Source: Roseateles violae (GTDB taxonomy: Bacteria > Pseudomonadota > Gammaproteobacteria > Burkholderiales > Burkholderiaceae_C). Taken from it: a stretch of DNA of 64,000 nt. The notes beneath the pieces were generated by a model that saw nothing but the letters and a program-made list of their open reading frames with translations, ran no database searches and was not told where the DNA came from. The DNA lies in assembly GCF_030410485.1 (NCBI RefSeq), contig NZ_JAUHHC010000003.1, positions 372,001-436,000 on the forward strand. The letters are read 5' to 3'. The position numbers and the translations under genes were made by a program. Below are positions 27,657 to 36,721 of the stretch, piece by piece (positions within the stretch are counted from its first letter, which is position 1; every line of letters starts with the position of its first letter).

Positions 27657-29006
27657 ATGTTCAAGAAGATATTGATTGCGAACCGAGGGGAGATCGCCCT
27701 TCGGATTCAGCGCGCCTGCCGCGAGCTGGGCGTGAAATCGGTCGTCGTCTATTCGGAAGCCGACCGCGATGCCAAGTATGTGAAGCTGGCCGACGAGGCG
27801 GTCTGCATCGGGCCGGCGCCGTCCGCCCAAAGCTATCTGAGCATGCCGGCCATCATCGCGACGGCCGAGGTGACCGACGCCGAGGCGATCCATCCGGGCT
27901 ATGGCTTCCTCAGCGAGAACGCGGACTTTGCCGAACGGGTCGAGCGCAGCGGCTTCACCTTTATCGGCCCGACGCCGGAGAACATCCGCATGATGGGCGA
28001 CAAGGTCTCGGCCAAGCAGGCGATGATCAAGGCCGGCGTGCCCTGCGTGCCGGGCTCCGAAGGCGCGCTACCCGACGACCCGAAGGAGATCGTCCGCATC
28101 GCCCGCGCGGTCGGCTACCCGGTGATCATCAAGGCGGCCGGCGGCGGCGGCGGCCGCGGCATGCGCGTCGTCCACACCGAGGCGGCCCTGGTCAATGCGG
28201 TGCAAACGACCAAGGCCGAGGCGGGTGCCGCCTTCGGCAATCCGCAGGTCTATATGGAGAAGTTCCTGGAGAACCCGCGCCATGTGGAGATCCAGGTGCT
28301 GGCCGACGGCCACAAGAATGCCGTCTGGCTGGGCGAGCGCGACTGCTCGATGCAGCGCCGCCACCAGAAGATCATCGAAGAGGCGCCGGCGCCGGGCATC
28401 CCGCGCCGCGTGATCGAGAAGATCGGTGACCGCTGCGCCGCCGCCTGCAAGAAGATGGGCTACCGCGGCGCCGGCACTTTTGAGTTCCTCTACGAGAACG
28501 GGGAGTTCTATTTCATCGAGATGAACACGCGGGTGCAGGTCGAGCACCCGGTCACCGAGATGGTGACGGGCATCGACATCGTGCAGATGCAGATCCGCAT
28601 CGCCGCCGGCGAGAAGCTGCCCTTCACGCAGCGCAATATCACCATGCGCGGCCATGCGATCGAATGCCGGATCAATGCCGAGGACCCGGTCAAGTTCGTG
28701 CCCTCGCCGGGGCGGATCACGACCTGGCACGCGCCGGGCGGCCCCGGCGTGCGCGTCGACTCGCATGCCTACACGAACTACTTCGTGCCGCCCAACTACG
28801 ACTCGATGATCGGCAAGATCATCTGCCACGGCGACACCCGCGAGCAGGCGCTGGCGCGCATGCGCATCGCGCTGTCGGAGACGGTGGTCGAAGGCATCCA
28901 GACCAATATCCCGCTGCACCGCGAACTGATGGCCGACGCCAAGTTTGTCGAAGGCGGCACCAGCATCCACTATCTGGAGAGCTGGATGAGCGAGCACAAG
29001 CGCTGA
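27657..29006 (+). CDS. accC: Biotin carboxylase subunit of acetyl-CoA carboxylase
   Basis: An ATP-grasp enzyme (449 aa) that carboxylates the biotin of Acc[24 protein letters not shown] is the classic N-terminus. The glycine-rich ATP loop [11 protein letters not shown] is near residue 160. [28 protein letters not shown] and [16 protein letters not shown] give the nucleotide, bicarbonate and metal sites. Length and motifs are complete. It sits in the same operon as accB. Confidence 0.98.
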   Translation: MFKKILIANRGEIALRIQRACRELGVKSVVVYSEADRDAKYVKLADEAVCIGPAPSAQSYLSMPAIIATAEVTDAEAIHPGYGFLSENADFAERVERSGFTFIGPTPENIRMMGDKVSAKQAMIKAGVPCVPGSEGALPDDPKEIVRIARAVGYPVIIKAAGGGGGRGMRVVHTEAALVNAVQTTKAEAGAAFGNPQVYMEKFLENPRHVEIQVLADGHKNAVWLGERDCSMQRRHQKIIEEAPAPGIPRRVIEKIGDRCAAACKKMGYRGAGTFEFLYENGEFYFIEMNTRVQVEHPVTEMVTGIDIVQMQIRIAAGEKLPFTQRNITMRGHAIECRINAEDPVKFVPSPGRITTWHAPGGPGVRVDSHAYTNYFVPPNYDSMIGKIICHGDTREQALARMRIALSETVVEGIQTNIPLHRELMADAKFVEGGTSIHYLESWMSEHKR

Positions 29007-29101
29007 CCGGCGTCCGGCGGGTTTTCGACCCGCCCGCCTGCGACACTCCCTGGCATGGCGCGAGCCGTCCCAGGGATTCGCTTTTGATGAAGGACACCAT
29101 G

Positions 29102-30016
29102 ATGAACAGCAGCCCCTCCTCCCTGCACGAACTGATCCTGATCTGTCGCGAGGACGATGTCGAAACCGTCAGCGACGCGCTGATGGAAGTCGACTCGCTG
29201 GCCGTCTCGGTCGAGGATGCCGATGCCGACACCGATGCCGAGAAGGCCTTGTTCGGCGAACCGGGCATGCCCGCGCCAAAGCTGGGCTGGGAGCGGTCGG
29301 TCGTGAAGGCGCTGTTTGCCTCCGAGGCCGAGGCGACCGAGGCCGCGACCCTGGTGCTGGCGCAGGACTGGGCGCGCGATGTCCATGTCCAGACGATACA
29401 GGCCGTCGAGGAGCAGGACTGGGTGCGGCTGACGCAGTCGCAGTTCGCGCCGGTCGAGATCACGCCGGAATTCTGGATCGTGCCGTCCTGGCACGAGGCG
29501 CCGCCACAGGCCAAAACCGTGATGCGACTCGACCCGGGCTTGGCCTTCGGCACCGGCACCCATCCGACCACGCGCATGTGCCTGCGCTGGATCGCGCGCC
29601 ATCGAGACCTGGCCCCGACCTGGCAGCGCGTGCTCGACTATGGCTGCGGCTCCGGCATCCTGGCCATCGGCGCCGCCCTGCATGGCGCACATGGCATCGA
29701 TGCCGTCGACATCGACCCGGCCGCGGTGACGGCGACCCTCGCCAATGCCGCGGCGAATCAGGTGCAGCTGCACGCCGCCCTGCCCGATGCGGCGCAAGGC
29801 CTTTATCCACTGGTCATCGCCAACATCTTGGCCACCCCGCTGAAGCTGCTGGCGCCGCTGCTCAGCGCGCATCTGGCACCCGGCGCCGACCTGATCCTGG
29901 CCGGCATCCTGGAGCGCCAGGCCGAGGAACTGCAGCAGGCCTATGCGCCCTGGCTGCAACTCGAGGTCAGCGACCGCGAAGACGGCTGGATCCTGATGAC
30001 GGCACGGCGCGCATGA
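29102..30016 (+). CDS. prmA: Ribosomal protein L11 methyltransferase PrmA
   Basis: An AdoMet-dependent methyltransferase (304 aa) that methylates ribosomal protein L11. An N-terminal substrate-recognition domain (ELILICREDDVETVSDALMEV, about residues 1-110) is followed by the MTase fold with LAFGTGTHPTTRMCL and DYGCGSGILAIGAAL. VIANILATPLKLLAP supplies the catalytic NIL-type motif. Three ATGs lie close together; 29102 has AAGGA at the best distance (7 nt), while 29099 is nearly as good. A 95-bp gap with a small GC hairpin separates it from accC. Confidence 0.95.
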   Translation: MNSSPSSLHELILICREDDVETVSDALMEVDSLAVSVEDADADTDAEKALFGEPGMPAPKLGWERSVVKALFASEAEATEAATLVLAQDWARDVHVQTIQAVEEQDWVRLTQSQFAPVEITPEFWIVPSWHEAPPQAKTVMRLDPGLAFGTGTHPTTRMCLRWIARHRDLAPTWQRVLDYGCGSGILAIGAALHGAHGIDAVDIDPAAVTATLANAAANQVQLHAALPDAAQGLYPLVIANILATPLKLLAPLLSAHLAPGADLILAGILERQAEELQQAYAPWLQLEVSDREDGWILMTARRA

Positions 30017-30052
30017 GATCGGCGCGACCGGCGCTCATGGCATGATCTCGCC

Positions 30053-31111
30053 ATGAGTCTCGCCACCCGTTGTACCGCTTGCGGCACCATCTTTCGGGTG
30101 GTGCAGGATCAGTTGCGCGTCTCCGAAGGCTGGGTGCGCTGCGGGCGCTGCGCCGAGGTCTTCGATGCGCGTGAACAATTGTTCGACATCGATCGCGAGG
30201 CGCCGCCGCCCTGGCCGGAGCAGGAGGTCGATCTTGAGCCGCAGGCCGGGCCGGCGGTGATCAGCCTGGGGCCCGAACCGGAGCCGGAACCCGAACCGTC
30301 GCACGACGATGATCAGTGGCAAGCGGTCGAGCCTGCACAGATTCCAGGAGAGGAGCCGGAGCCGGCCGCGCCGGTCGAGGCGCAAGCTTTCGACGCGCGG
30401 CCCGAGCCGCAATGGTTCGACGAAGCGCGCAGCGACGCCCCGCCGCGGCCGATCGAGCCACCGTCGGAGCGCATGGAGCCGCCGGCGATCGCCGCCGAGC
30501 TCGGCCCCGACGTCGTGCTGGCGCCGCGCCTGGCCGAGATGAAGCCGATGCCGGAACTCGGCTCAGCGTCGGGACCGGATGCCGCCATCGGTTCCACCCC
30601 GATGCCCGACTTCATGCGCCCGGCACGCAAGCGCGCGGGTCCGGTCGAGCGGATCGCGCTGGGCCTGCTTTCGCTGCTGCTGCTCCTGCTGCTCGGCGGG
30701 CAGATCGCGCTGCACTTCCACGATGCGCTGGCCGCGCTCTATCCGCCCGCACGCCCGGCGCTGCAGGCGGTCTGCAAGCTGGCCGGCTGCGAACTGCGGC
30801 CATGGCGGCGCATCGAGGCACTCAGTGTCGAGAACAGCGCGCTGAACCAGGCCGGCGCCGGCAATCAGTTCCAGCTGACCGTGAGCCTGCGCAACAAATC
30901 GGCGGTCGAGGTCGCCCTGCCCTGGGTCGAGCTGAATCTGACCGACGCGGCCGGCGCAGTCGTGCTGCGCCGCATGCTGGCGCCCAGCGATTTCGCCAAC
31001 AGCGCTGGATCGATCAGCCTGGCAGGCGGCGCGGAGCGCTCACTGCAACTGCTGCTGTCCAGCGGCAATCAACGCGTCAGCGGCTACAGCGTCGAGATCT
31101 TCCATCCCTGA
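30053..31111 (+). CDS. Zinc-ribbon/DUF3426 membrane protein
   Basis: A 352-residue protein. The N-terminal MJ0042-type zinc ribbon has CTACG (residue 8) and CGRC (near residue 33). A long Pro/Glu/Ala-rich, probably disordered region spans about 50-195. A single membrane helix lies near 205-225, and a C-terminal DUF3426 domain presumably in the periplasm ends with GYSVEIFHP. The function is unknown. In many proteobacteria this gene follows prmA, as here (36-bp gap). Confidence 0.88.
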   Translation: MSLATRCTACGTIFRVVQDQLRVSEGWVRCGRCAEVFDAREQLFDIDREAPPPWPEQEVDLEPQAGPAVISLGPEPEPEPEPSHDDDQWQAVEPAQIPGEEPEPAAPVEAQAFDARPEPQWFDEARSDAPPRPIEPPSERMEPPAIAAELGPDVVLAPRLAEMKPMPELGSASGPDAAIGSTPMPDFMRPARKRAGPVERIALGLLSLLLLLLLGGQIALHFHDALAALYPPARPALQAVCKLAGCELRPWRRIEALSVENSALNQAGAGNQFQLTVSLRNKSAVEVALPWVELNLTDAAGAVVLRRMLAPSDFANSAGSISLAGGAERSLQLLLSSGNQRVSGYSVEIFHP

Positions 31112-31137
31112 TACGCGGTCGCCGCCCCGCATAAAAA

Positions 31138-31160
31138 AACCCGGCCGGAGCCGGGTTTTG
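31138..31160. terminator. Bidirectional terminator between the DUF3426 and histone-like genes
   Basis: An 8-bp stem AACCCGGC / GCCGGGTT with loop CGGA is flanked by T-runs on both strands (TTTT on plus, a run of seven T on minus). It lies between two convergent genes and should terminate both. Confidence 0.85.
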
Positions 31161-31182
31161 ATGGCGTGCGCCCGATCGATGA

Positions 31183-31731
31183 TCAGGGCTTGTTGCCGGT
31201 CGGGAAGGGCCAGGCGGCTTGCGGGCTCAGCGCCGTCTTGGCAGCCGGGGCAGCAGCCGCAGGCTTGGCAGCCGGGGCGGCCTTCTTGACGGGCGGCTTG
31301 GCAGCAGGCTTGGAGGCAGGCTTGGAGGCAGCCTTCTTGGGAGCAGCAGCCTTCTTCGGCGCAGCAGCCTTCTTGGGAGCAGCAGCCTTCTTCGCCGGTG
31401 CAGCCTTCTTGGGAGCAGCAGCCTTCTTCGCCGGTGCAGCCTTCTTGGGAGCAGCAGCCTTCTTCGCCGGTGCAGCCTTCTTGGGAGCGGCAGCCTTCTT
31501 CGCCGGTGCAGCCTTCTTGGGAGCAGCAGCCTTCTTCGCCGGTGCAGCCTTCTTCGCTGCGGCCTTCTTCACAGGAGCCGCCTTCTTCGGGGCAGCGGCC
31601 TTCTTGGCCGGAGCCGCCTTCTTGGCGACGACCTTCTTCGCCGGCGCAGCCTTCTTCGCTGCGGCCTTCTTCGCGGGTGCAGCCTTCTTCGCCGCGGCCT
31701 TCTTGGCCGGAGCCTTCTTTGCAGTTGCCAT
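31183..31731 (-). CDS. Lysine/alanine-rich histone H1-like protein
   Basis: A 182-residue, almost entirely Lys/Ala/Pro protein built from KKAAPA and KKAAAPKKAA units, like the H1-like nucleoid proteins of Bordetella and relatives. It should bind DNA electrostatically without fixed structure. The last 25 residues are less repetitive. The central part is encoded by five near-identical 36-bp repeats, so length variants between strains are likely. GGAG 6 nt before the ATG supports the start. It is transcribed alone, with a terminator just beyond its stop. Confidence 0.9.
   Translation of the reverse strand: MATAKKAPAKKAAAKKAAPAKKAAAKKAAPAKKVVAKKAAPAKKAAAPKKAAPVKKAAAKKAAPAKKAAAPKKAAPAKKAAAPKKAAPAKKAAAPKKAAPAKKAAAPKKAAPAKKAAAPKKAAAPKKAAAPKKAASKPASKPAAKPPVKKAAPAAKPAAAAPAAKTALSPQAAWPFPTGNKP
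31375..31554. repeat. Five tandem 36-bp repeats inside the histone-like gene
   Basis: Copies begin at 31375, 31411, 31447, 31483 and 31519. Only one base differs between them (GCGGCA for GCAGCA in copy four). The unit equals 12 codons, so copy-number change keeps the frame and adds or removes one 12-residue module. Confidence 0.95.
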
Positions 31732-31953
31732 TTCAGTTCTCCTTGATCAAGTGGAAAGAACACTGTCCCTGCAACGACATGCCGTCGCAGAGCAGTCATT
31801 CATCGTCCGAAAGTCGCCCAGGAGGAGCGCCCCGATACGATGAATCGGGTTGCGAGCACCGGCCTCGGCTTCTACGGCCTCGGTCCGTTGCTCGCCAATC
31901 TTGATCTCACACAAATAGGAACCGCGCGCTGAAGAGCTCCAGCCGTCCAGCGT

Positions 31954-33135
31954 TCAGTCCCAGCTCAGCGCGCCACCGGATTGGTATTCGATGACGCGGG
32001 TTTCAAAGAAATTACGTTCCTTCTTCAGGTCGATCATTTCGCTCATCCACGGGAACGGGTTTTCCTCGTTCGGGAAGAGCTCCTCCAGGCCGATCTGCGT
32101 GGCACGGCGGTTGGCGATATAGCGCAGATAACCCTTGAACATCGCGGCATTCAGACCCAGCACGCCGCGCGGCATCGTGTCCTCGGCATAGCGGTACTCC
32201 AGCTCGACCGCCTTCAGGAACAGCGCCTTGATCTCGGCCTTGAACTCGGGCGTCCACAGCTGCGGGTTCTCGAGCTTGATCTGGTTGATCAGATCGATGC
32301 CGAAATTGCAGTGCATGGACTCGTCGCGCAGGATGTACTGATACTGCTCGGCGGCGCCGGTCATCTTGTTCTGCCGGCCCATCGCGAGGATCTGGGTGAA
32401 GCCGACGTAGAAGAACAGGCCTTCCATCAGGCAGGCGAAGACGATCAGGCTCTTCAGCAGCGTCTGGTCGGCGGCCGTTGTGCCGGTATGGAAATCCTTG
32501 TCCATGATCGCCTCGATGAAGGGGATCAGGAACTCGTCCTTGTCGCGGATCGACTTCACCTCGTTGTAGGCGTTGAAGATCTCGCTCTCGTCCAGGCCCA
32601 GCGACTCGACGATGTACTGGTAAGCGTGCGTGTGGATCGCCTCTTCGAAGGCCTGGCGCAGCAAGAACTGGCGGCACTCGGGCGCCGTGATGTGGCGATA
32701 AGTGCCCAGCACGATATTGTTGGCGGCCAGCGAATCGGCGGTGACGAAGAAGCCGAGGTTGCGCTTGATGATGCGGCGCTCATCGTCGGTCAGACCGTTC
32801 GGGTCCTTCCACAGCGCGATGTCGCGGCTCATATTTACTTCCTGCGGCATCCAGTGGTTGGCGCAGGTGGCCAGGTACTTTTCCCAGGCCCATTTGTACT
32901 TGAAGGGAACGAGCTGATTGACGTCGGTCTGGCCGTTGATGATGCGCTTGTCGGCGGCCTTCACGCGGCGCTGTTCGGCGCTCTGTGCAGCTTGCGACGG
33001 AGCCGGGCGATGGGAAGAAACAGCGGCGGCGGTCGAAGCGAGCGACGCGGAGACGGGCGCATGGCCGGTCGCATTCGGCAAGGCATTCGCAGGGGCGCTG
33101 TGAGAGGGTTTCAGTTCTTCTTCCCAGACCAACAT
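31954..33135 (-). CDS. nrdB: Class Ia ribonucleotide reductase beta subunit NrdB
   Basis: The radical-bearing small subunit (393 aa) of aerobic ribonucleotide reductase. The ferritin-like di-iron ligand motifs are [13 protein letters not shown] and the later [12 protein letters not shown], with the radical Tyr expected next to the first. The N-terminal 45 residues are an Ala/Ser/Pro-rich extension before [13 protein letters not shown]. The C-terminal tail ends [10 protein letters not shown], used to dock NrdA. GGAAG about 8 nt upstream supports the ATG. The gene lies 340 bp after nrdA and has its own candidate promoter. Confidence 0.97.
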   Translation of the reverse strand: MLVWEEELKPSHSAPANALPNATGHAPVSASLASTAAAVSSHRPAPSQAAQSAEQRRVKAADKRIINGQTDVNQLVPFKYKWAWEKYLATCANHWMPQEVNMSRDIALWKDPNGLTDDERRIIKRNLGFFVTADSLAANNIVLGTYRHITAPECRQFLLRQAFEEAIHTHAYQYIVESLGLDESEIFNAYNEVKSIRDKDEFLIPFIEAIMDKDFHTGTTAADQTLLKSLIVFACLMEGLFFYVGFTQILAMGRQNKMTGAAEQYQYILRDESMHCNFGIDLINQIKLENPQLWTPEFKAEIKALFLKAVELEYRYAEDTMPRGVLGLNAAMFKGYLRYIANRRATQIGLEELFPNEENPFPWMSEMIDLKKERNFFETRVIEYQSGGALSWD

Positions 33136-33158
33136 GGTGGCACTTCCTATCGTGTCGA

Positions 33159-33187
33159 ATTATCAGAGTGTTGTGTTCAAACACCAA
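33159..33187 (-). promoter_or_regulatory. Candidate internal sigma-70 promoter for nrdB
   Basis: On the minus strand TTGGTG (33182-33187), a 17-bp spacer and GATAAT (33159-33164) lie 24 bp before the nrdB ATG. A 12-bp dyad GTGTT-CA-AACAC (33173-33184) fills the spacer and could be an operator. This would let nrdB be expressed separately from nrdA. Confidence 0.45.
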
Positions 33188-33475
33188 GGACTTCTTGACA
33201 TCAACACGTCTTGCGCGTTGCTGCATCGCATCGCATTCGATGCATTCGCGAGGCCTCGGTGCTCATTCGTTGATCGATGGATTCGCATCGCTTGCAAACC
33301 CATTGATCAGCGTTTGAGCCGATGAACACGGGCATCGCGGGCATTTGCATATTCCGCGCGCCGGTGCTCTTTGTCTGCCGATCCTGCCGGCAGCGTCGGC
33401 GACAAGGGCTGTGGCATCGACATCACATCGCATCGTGATGAGTCGTCGTCGCCGCAGCCCTTTCGCATCAGCTGC
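33188..33475. other. nrdA-nrdB spacer rich in GCATCG repeats
   Basis: The remainder of the nrdA-nrdB gap holds no convincing gene. GCATCG or its complement recurs near 33224, 33229, 33238, 33285, 33332, 33414 and 33430. A 25-base stretch near 33319 is shared with the intergenic region near 50996. No intrinsic terminator behind nrdA was recognised, so read-through into nrdB remains possible. Confidence 0.5.
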
Positions 33476-36379
33476 TTACTGGCAGGCCTCGCAATCGGGG
33501 TTGTCGATCGAGCAGAATTTCATGTCGGTGGCCGGCAGTTCGGCCTCGACCGGTGCCGCAGCGCTTGCGGCAATCGGTGCCGACACCATCGTCGACGCCG
33601 AGCCCGCCGACACGGCATTCAGCTGACCCGACTTCGTCACCGTGCTCTTCTCGGCCGAGGAGGCGCTGGTCGTGCGCAGGTAGTAGGTCGTCTTCAGGCC
33701 GCGGATCCAGGCCAGCTTGTAGGTCTCGTCCAGCTTCTTGCCCGAGGCACCGGCCATATAGATGTTCAGCGATTGCGCCTGGTCAATCCACTTCTGGCGG
33801 CGTGCGCCGGCCTCGATCAGCCAATGCGTGTCGACCTCGAAGGCGGTCGCGTAGAGCGTCTTCAGCTCTTCCGGCACGCGGTCGATGCGGCGCAGCGAAC
33901 CATCGAAGTGCTTCAGATCCATCACCATCACGTCGTCCCACAGGCCCAGCTTCTTCAGGTCGCGGACCAGCGCTTCGTTGATGACGGTGAATTCGCCGGA
34001 CAGATTCGACTTGACCGACAGATTGCCGAAGCAAGGTTCGATCGAGGCATCGACGCCGATGATGTTGGAGATCGTCGCCGTCGGCGCGATCGCCACGCAG
34101 TTGCTGTTGCGCATGCCGTGCTGGGCGATCTTGGCGCGCAGCGCGTCCCAGTCCAGCGTGCTCGAGCGGTCGACCTCGACATAGCCACCGCGCTCCTTGA
34201 CCAAGAGGTCCAGCGAGTCGATCGGCAGGATGCCTCGGTCCCACAGCGAGCCGCGGTAGGAGGAGTAGCGCCCCCGCTCGGCGGCCAGCTCGGTCGAGGC
34301 CTGGTAGGCGTAGTAGCAGATCGCTTCCATCGAGCGGTCGGCGAACTCGACCGCCTCGTTCGACGCATAGGGCGTGCGCAGCGCGTACAGCGCGTCCTGG
34401 AAGCCCATCAGGCCCAGGCCCACCGGACGGTGGCGCAGGTTCGAGTCGCGCGCCTTCTTGACCGCGTAGTAGTTGATGTCGATCACGTTGTCGAGCATGC
34501 GCATCGCGGTCGAGACCGTCTTGCGCAGCTTGTCGTGGTCGATGCCACCGTCCCTCAGGTGCTGGACCAAATTGACCGAGCCGAGATTGCAGACGGCGAT
34601 CTCGCTGTCATTGGTGTTCAGCGTGATCTCGGTGCACAGATTCGACGAGTGGACGACGCCGACATGCTGCTGCGGCGAACGCACATTGCAGGCGTCCTTG
34701 AAGGTGATCCAGGGATGGCCCGTCTCGAACAGCATCGAGAGCATCTTGCGCCACAGGTCCTTGGCCGGCATGCGCTTGAACAGCTTGATCTCGCCGCGAT
34801 CGGCCTTGGCCTCGTACTCGACATAGGCCTTCTCGAAGGCGGCGCCGAACAGATCGTGCAAGTCTGGGCAGGTCGAGGGCGAGAACAGGGTCCAATCGCC
34901 GCCCTCGATCACGCGCTTCATGAACAGATCGGGAATCCAGTTCGCCGTGTTCATATCGTGCGTGCGGCGGCGGTCGTCGCCGGTGTTCTTGCGCAGCTCG
35001 AGGAACTCCTCGATGTCCAGGTGCCAGCTTTCCAGGTAAGCGCAGACGGCGCCCTTGCGCTTGCCGCCCTGGTTGACGGCCACGGCCGTGTCGTTGACGA
35101 CCTTCAGGAAGGGCACGACGCCCTGGCTCTTGCCGTTCGTGCCCTTGATGTGGGAACCCAGCGCGCGCACCGGGGTCCAGTCATTGCCCAGGCCACCGGC
35201 GAACTTGGACAGCAGCGCGTTTTCCTTCAGCGCCTCGTAGATGCCGTCCAGATCGTCGGCCACCGTCGTCAGATAGCAGCTGGACAGCTGCGAGCGGCGC
35301 GTGCCGCTGTTGAACAGCGTCGGCGTGCTGGACATGAAGTCGAAGGAGGACAGCACCTCGTAGAACTCGATCGCGCGCGCCTCGCGGTCGATCTCGTTCA
35401 GGGCCAGGCCCATGGCAACGCGCATGAAGAAGGCCTGCGGCATCTCGATGCGCTGCTCGCCGATGTGCAGAAAGTAGCGGTCGTACAGGGTCTGCAGGCC
35501 CAGGTAGTCGAACTGCAGATCGCGCTCGGCCTTCAGCGCCGCGCCAAGCTTGGCCAGGTCGTACTGCTGCAGCTTCTCGTCCAGCAGCTCGGCCTGCACG
35601 CCCTTCTTGATATAGCCGGGGAAGTACTCGGCATAGCGGCTCTGCATCTGCTCCTGCGTCACCTCGCCGCCGACGATCTCGCGGCGGATCGTGTGCAGCA
35701 GCAGGCGCGCGGTCGCGCGGCTGTAGCCCGGGTCCTTCTCGATCAGGGTGCGGGCGGCCAGGATGGCGGCCTTGTAGACCTCGTCCATCGGCACGCCGTC
35801 GTACAGATTGCGCTTGGTCTCGGCCAGCACCGGCTCCGGCTTGACGTCGGCGCCCAGGCCGGCGCAGGCCGACACGATCAGGCTTTGCAGATGGGCCAGG
35901 TCCAGCGGCACGCGCTGGCCGTTGTCGATCACCGTCAGGCCCGACTCGACGACGGCGGCCTGCACCGCCTCGCCCTTGGCCAGGCGCTCCTGGTGGCGGC
36001 GCTCGCGGTACAGCACATAGGCGCGCGCCACTTCATGGTGACCACCGCGCATCAGGCCCAGCTCCACCGCGTCCTGAATGTCCTCGATATGGAAGCTGCC
36101 GCCGGCCGGGCGCGAGCGCAAGAGAGCGCGCACCACGTTCTCGGTCAGGCCGTCGACGGTCTCGCGCACGCTGGCCGAGGCCGCGCCGCTGGTGCCGTGC
36201 ACGGCCAGGAAGGCCTTCATCAGCGCGACGGCGATCTTGCTGGGCTCGAACGACACCACGGCCCCGTTGCGGCGAATGATTTGATAGGCCTGGTATGCCG
36301 ATTGCGCCGCCTGGCCGGCGACCGCCTGGTCGACACGGCTGGCGCCTTCGGGCAGCGTGGATGCGGTATGCGTTTGCAT
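33476..36379 (-). CDS. nrdA: Class Ia ribonucleotide reductase alpha subunit NrdA with two ATP-cones
   Basis: The catalytic large subunit (967 aa), reducing ribonucleoside diphosphates. The ATG at 36379 (MQTHTAS) has AGAGGAAG 7-8 nt upstream; the longer frame to 36418 is not needed. Two successive ATP-cone regulatory domains are visible: about residues 35-130 (IIRRNGAVVSFEPSKIAVAL) and about 130-235 (LTVIDNGQRVPLDLAHLQSL). The barrel carries SSCYLTTV, NLCTEITLNT and CNLGSVNL. The C-terminal redox tail is CSIDNPDCEACQ. A double ATP-cone is known in, for example, Pseudomonas NrdA. The promoter carries two NrdR-like boxes. Confidence 0.97.
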   Translation of the reverse strand: MQTHTASTLPEGASRVDQAVAGQAAQSAYQAYQIIRRNGAVVSFEPSKIAVALMKAFLAVHGTSGAASASVRETVDGLTENVVRALLRSRPAGGSFHIEDIQDAVELGLMRGGHHEVARAYVLYRERRHQERLAKGEAVQAAVVESGLTVIDNGQRVPLDLAHLQSLIVSACAGLGADVKPEPVLAETKRNLYDGVPMDEVYKAAILAARTLIEKDPGYSRATARLLLHTIRREIVGGEVTQEQMQSRYAEYFPGYIKKGVQAELLDEKLQQYDLAKLGAALKAERDLQFDYLGLQTLYDRYFLHIGEQRIEMPQAFFMRVAMGLALNEIDREARAIEFYEVLSSFDFMSSTPTLFNSGTRRSQLSSCYLTTVADDLDGIYEALKENALLSKFAGGLGNDWTPVRALGSHIKGTNGKSQGVVPFLKVVNDTAVAVNQGGKRKGAVCAYLESWHLDIEEFLELRKNTGDDRRRTHDMNTANWIPDLFMKRVIEGGDWTLFSPSTCPDLHDLFGAAFEKAYVEYEAKADRGEIKLFKRMPAKDLWRKMLSMLFETGHPWITFKDACNVRSPQQHVGVVHSSNLCTEITLNTNDSEIAVCNLGSVNLVQHLRDGGIDHDKLRKTVSTAMRMLDNVIDINYYAVKKARDSNLRHRPVGLGLMGFQDALYALRTPYASNEAVEFADRSMEAICYYAYQASTELAAERGRYSSYRGSLWDRGILPIDSLDLLVKERGGYVEVDRSSTLDWDALRAKIAQHGMRNSNCVAIAPTATISNIIGVDASIEPCFGNLSVKSNLSGEFTVINEALVRDLKKLGLWDDVMVMDLKHFDGSLRRIDRVPEELKTLYATAFEVDTHWLIEAGARRQKWIDQAQSLNIYMAGASGKKLDETYKLAWIRGLKTTYYLRTTSASSAEKSTVTKSGQLNAVSAGSASTMVSAPIAASAAAPVEAELPATDMKFCSIDNPDCEACQ

Positions 36380-36674
36380 CGTCGATCTTCCTCTTCTGGT
36401 CTTGTTCGTTGTCGTCAATGAATGGGATGCCGAGCCGCCGTGCGTTCTTGCGCCCGGTGCCTCAGCAGTTCAATGCCTGGTGGAGTCCCGCCTGCTGGGC
36501 CGGGTCGCTGCGCAGCCCCGCTCGATGGCTGCGCGCGCCCCGCTCTTCGGTGGCCGACGCTGCGGCCGGCACGGCGACCCGGCTGGGCACTGGCCGGGTC
36601 CGGCAAGCGGCGGTCAGTGCAGCGATCGGGGTCGGCATAGCGGATTTGCCAGGTTGGCAGGATAGCATAGAGAC

Positions 36675-36690
36675 ACACTATATCTGGGGT
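36675..36690. promoter_or_regulatory. NrdR-like box 1 (overlaps the nrdA -10)
   Basis: ACACTATATCTGGGGT matches the NrdR consensus ACACWATATATWGTGT at 13 of 16 positions. It covers the predicted nrdA -10 hexamer. NrdR is the general repressor of ribonucleotide reductase genes; its own gene is not in the window. Confidence 0.75.
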
Positions 36691-36705
36691 CCCCACCCTC
36701 TTCAA
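36677..36705 (-). promoter_or_regulatory. Predicted sigma-70 promoter of nrdA
   Basis: On the minus strand TTGAAG (36700-36705), a 17-bp spacer and TATAGT (36677-36682) form a good promoter. Transcription would start near 36669, giving a leader of about 290 nt. The -10 lies inside NrdR box 1 and the -35 abuts box 2. Confidence 0.65.
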
Positions 36706-36721
36706 GCACTACCAATAGCGT
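36706..36721. promoter_or_regulatory. NrdR-like box 2 (adjacent to the nrdA -35)
   Basis: GCACTACCAATAGCGT matches 11 of 16 consensus positions and is 31 bp from box 1 (start to start, three helical turns). This is the spacing expected for cooperative NrdR binding. It is the weaker of the two sites. Confidence 0.6.

Noticed and set aside
29016-29034. A GGCGGGT/ACCCGCC hairpin between accC and prmA
   Set aside because: There is no T-tract after the stem, so it is unlikely to be a terminator and could be fortuitous.
31840-31932. A 30-codon plus-strand ORF between the histone-like gene and nrdB with GGAGGAG upstream
   Set aside because: The ribosome binding site is too far (about 12-13 nt), the product is featureless, and no promoter is evident.
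33371-36421. A 1016-codon plus-strand frame opposite nrdA
   Set aside because: It mirrors the NrdA codon pattern, has no recognisable domain, and NrdA on the other strand is unambiguous.
36462-36668. A 68-codon minus-strand ORF at the start of the predicted nrdA leader
   Set aside because: Ala/Arg/Pro-rich with no recognised family and no ribosome binding site. Mentioned only as part of the leader observation.
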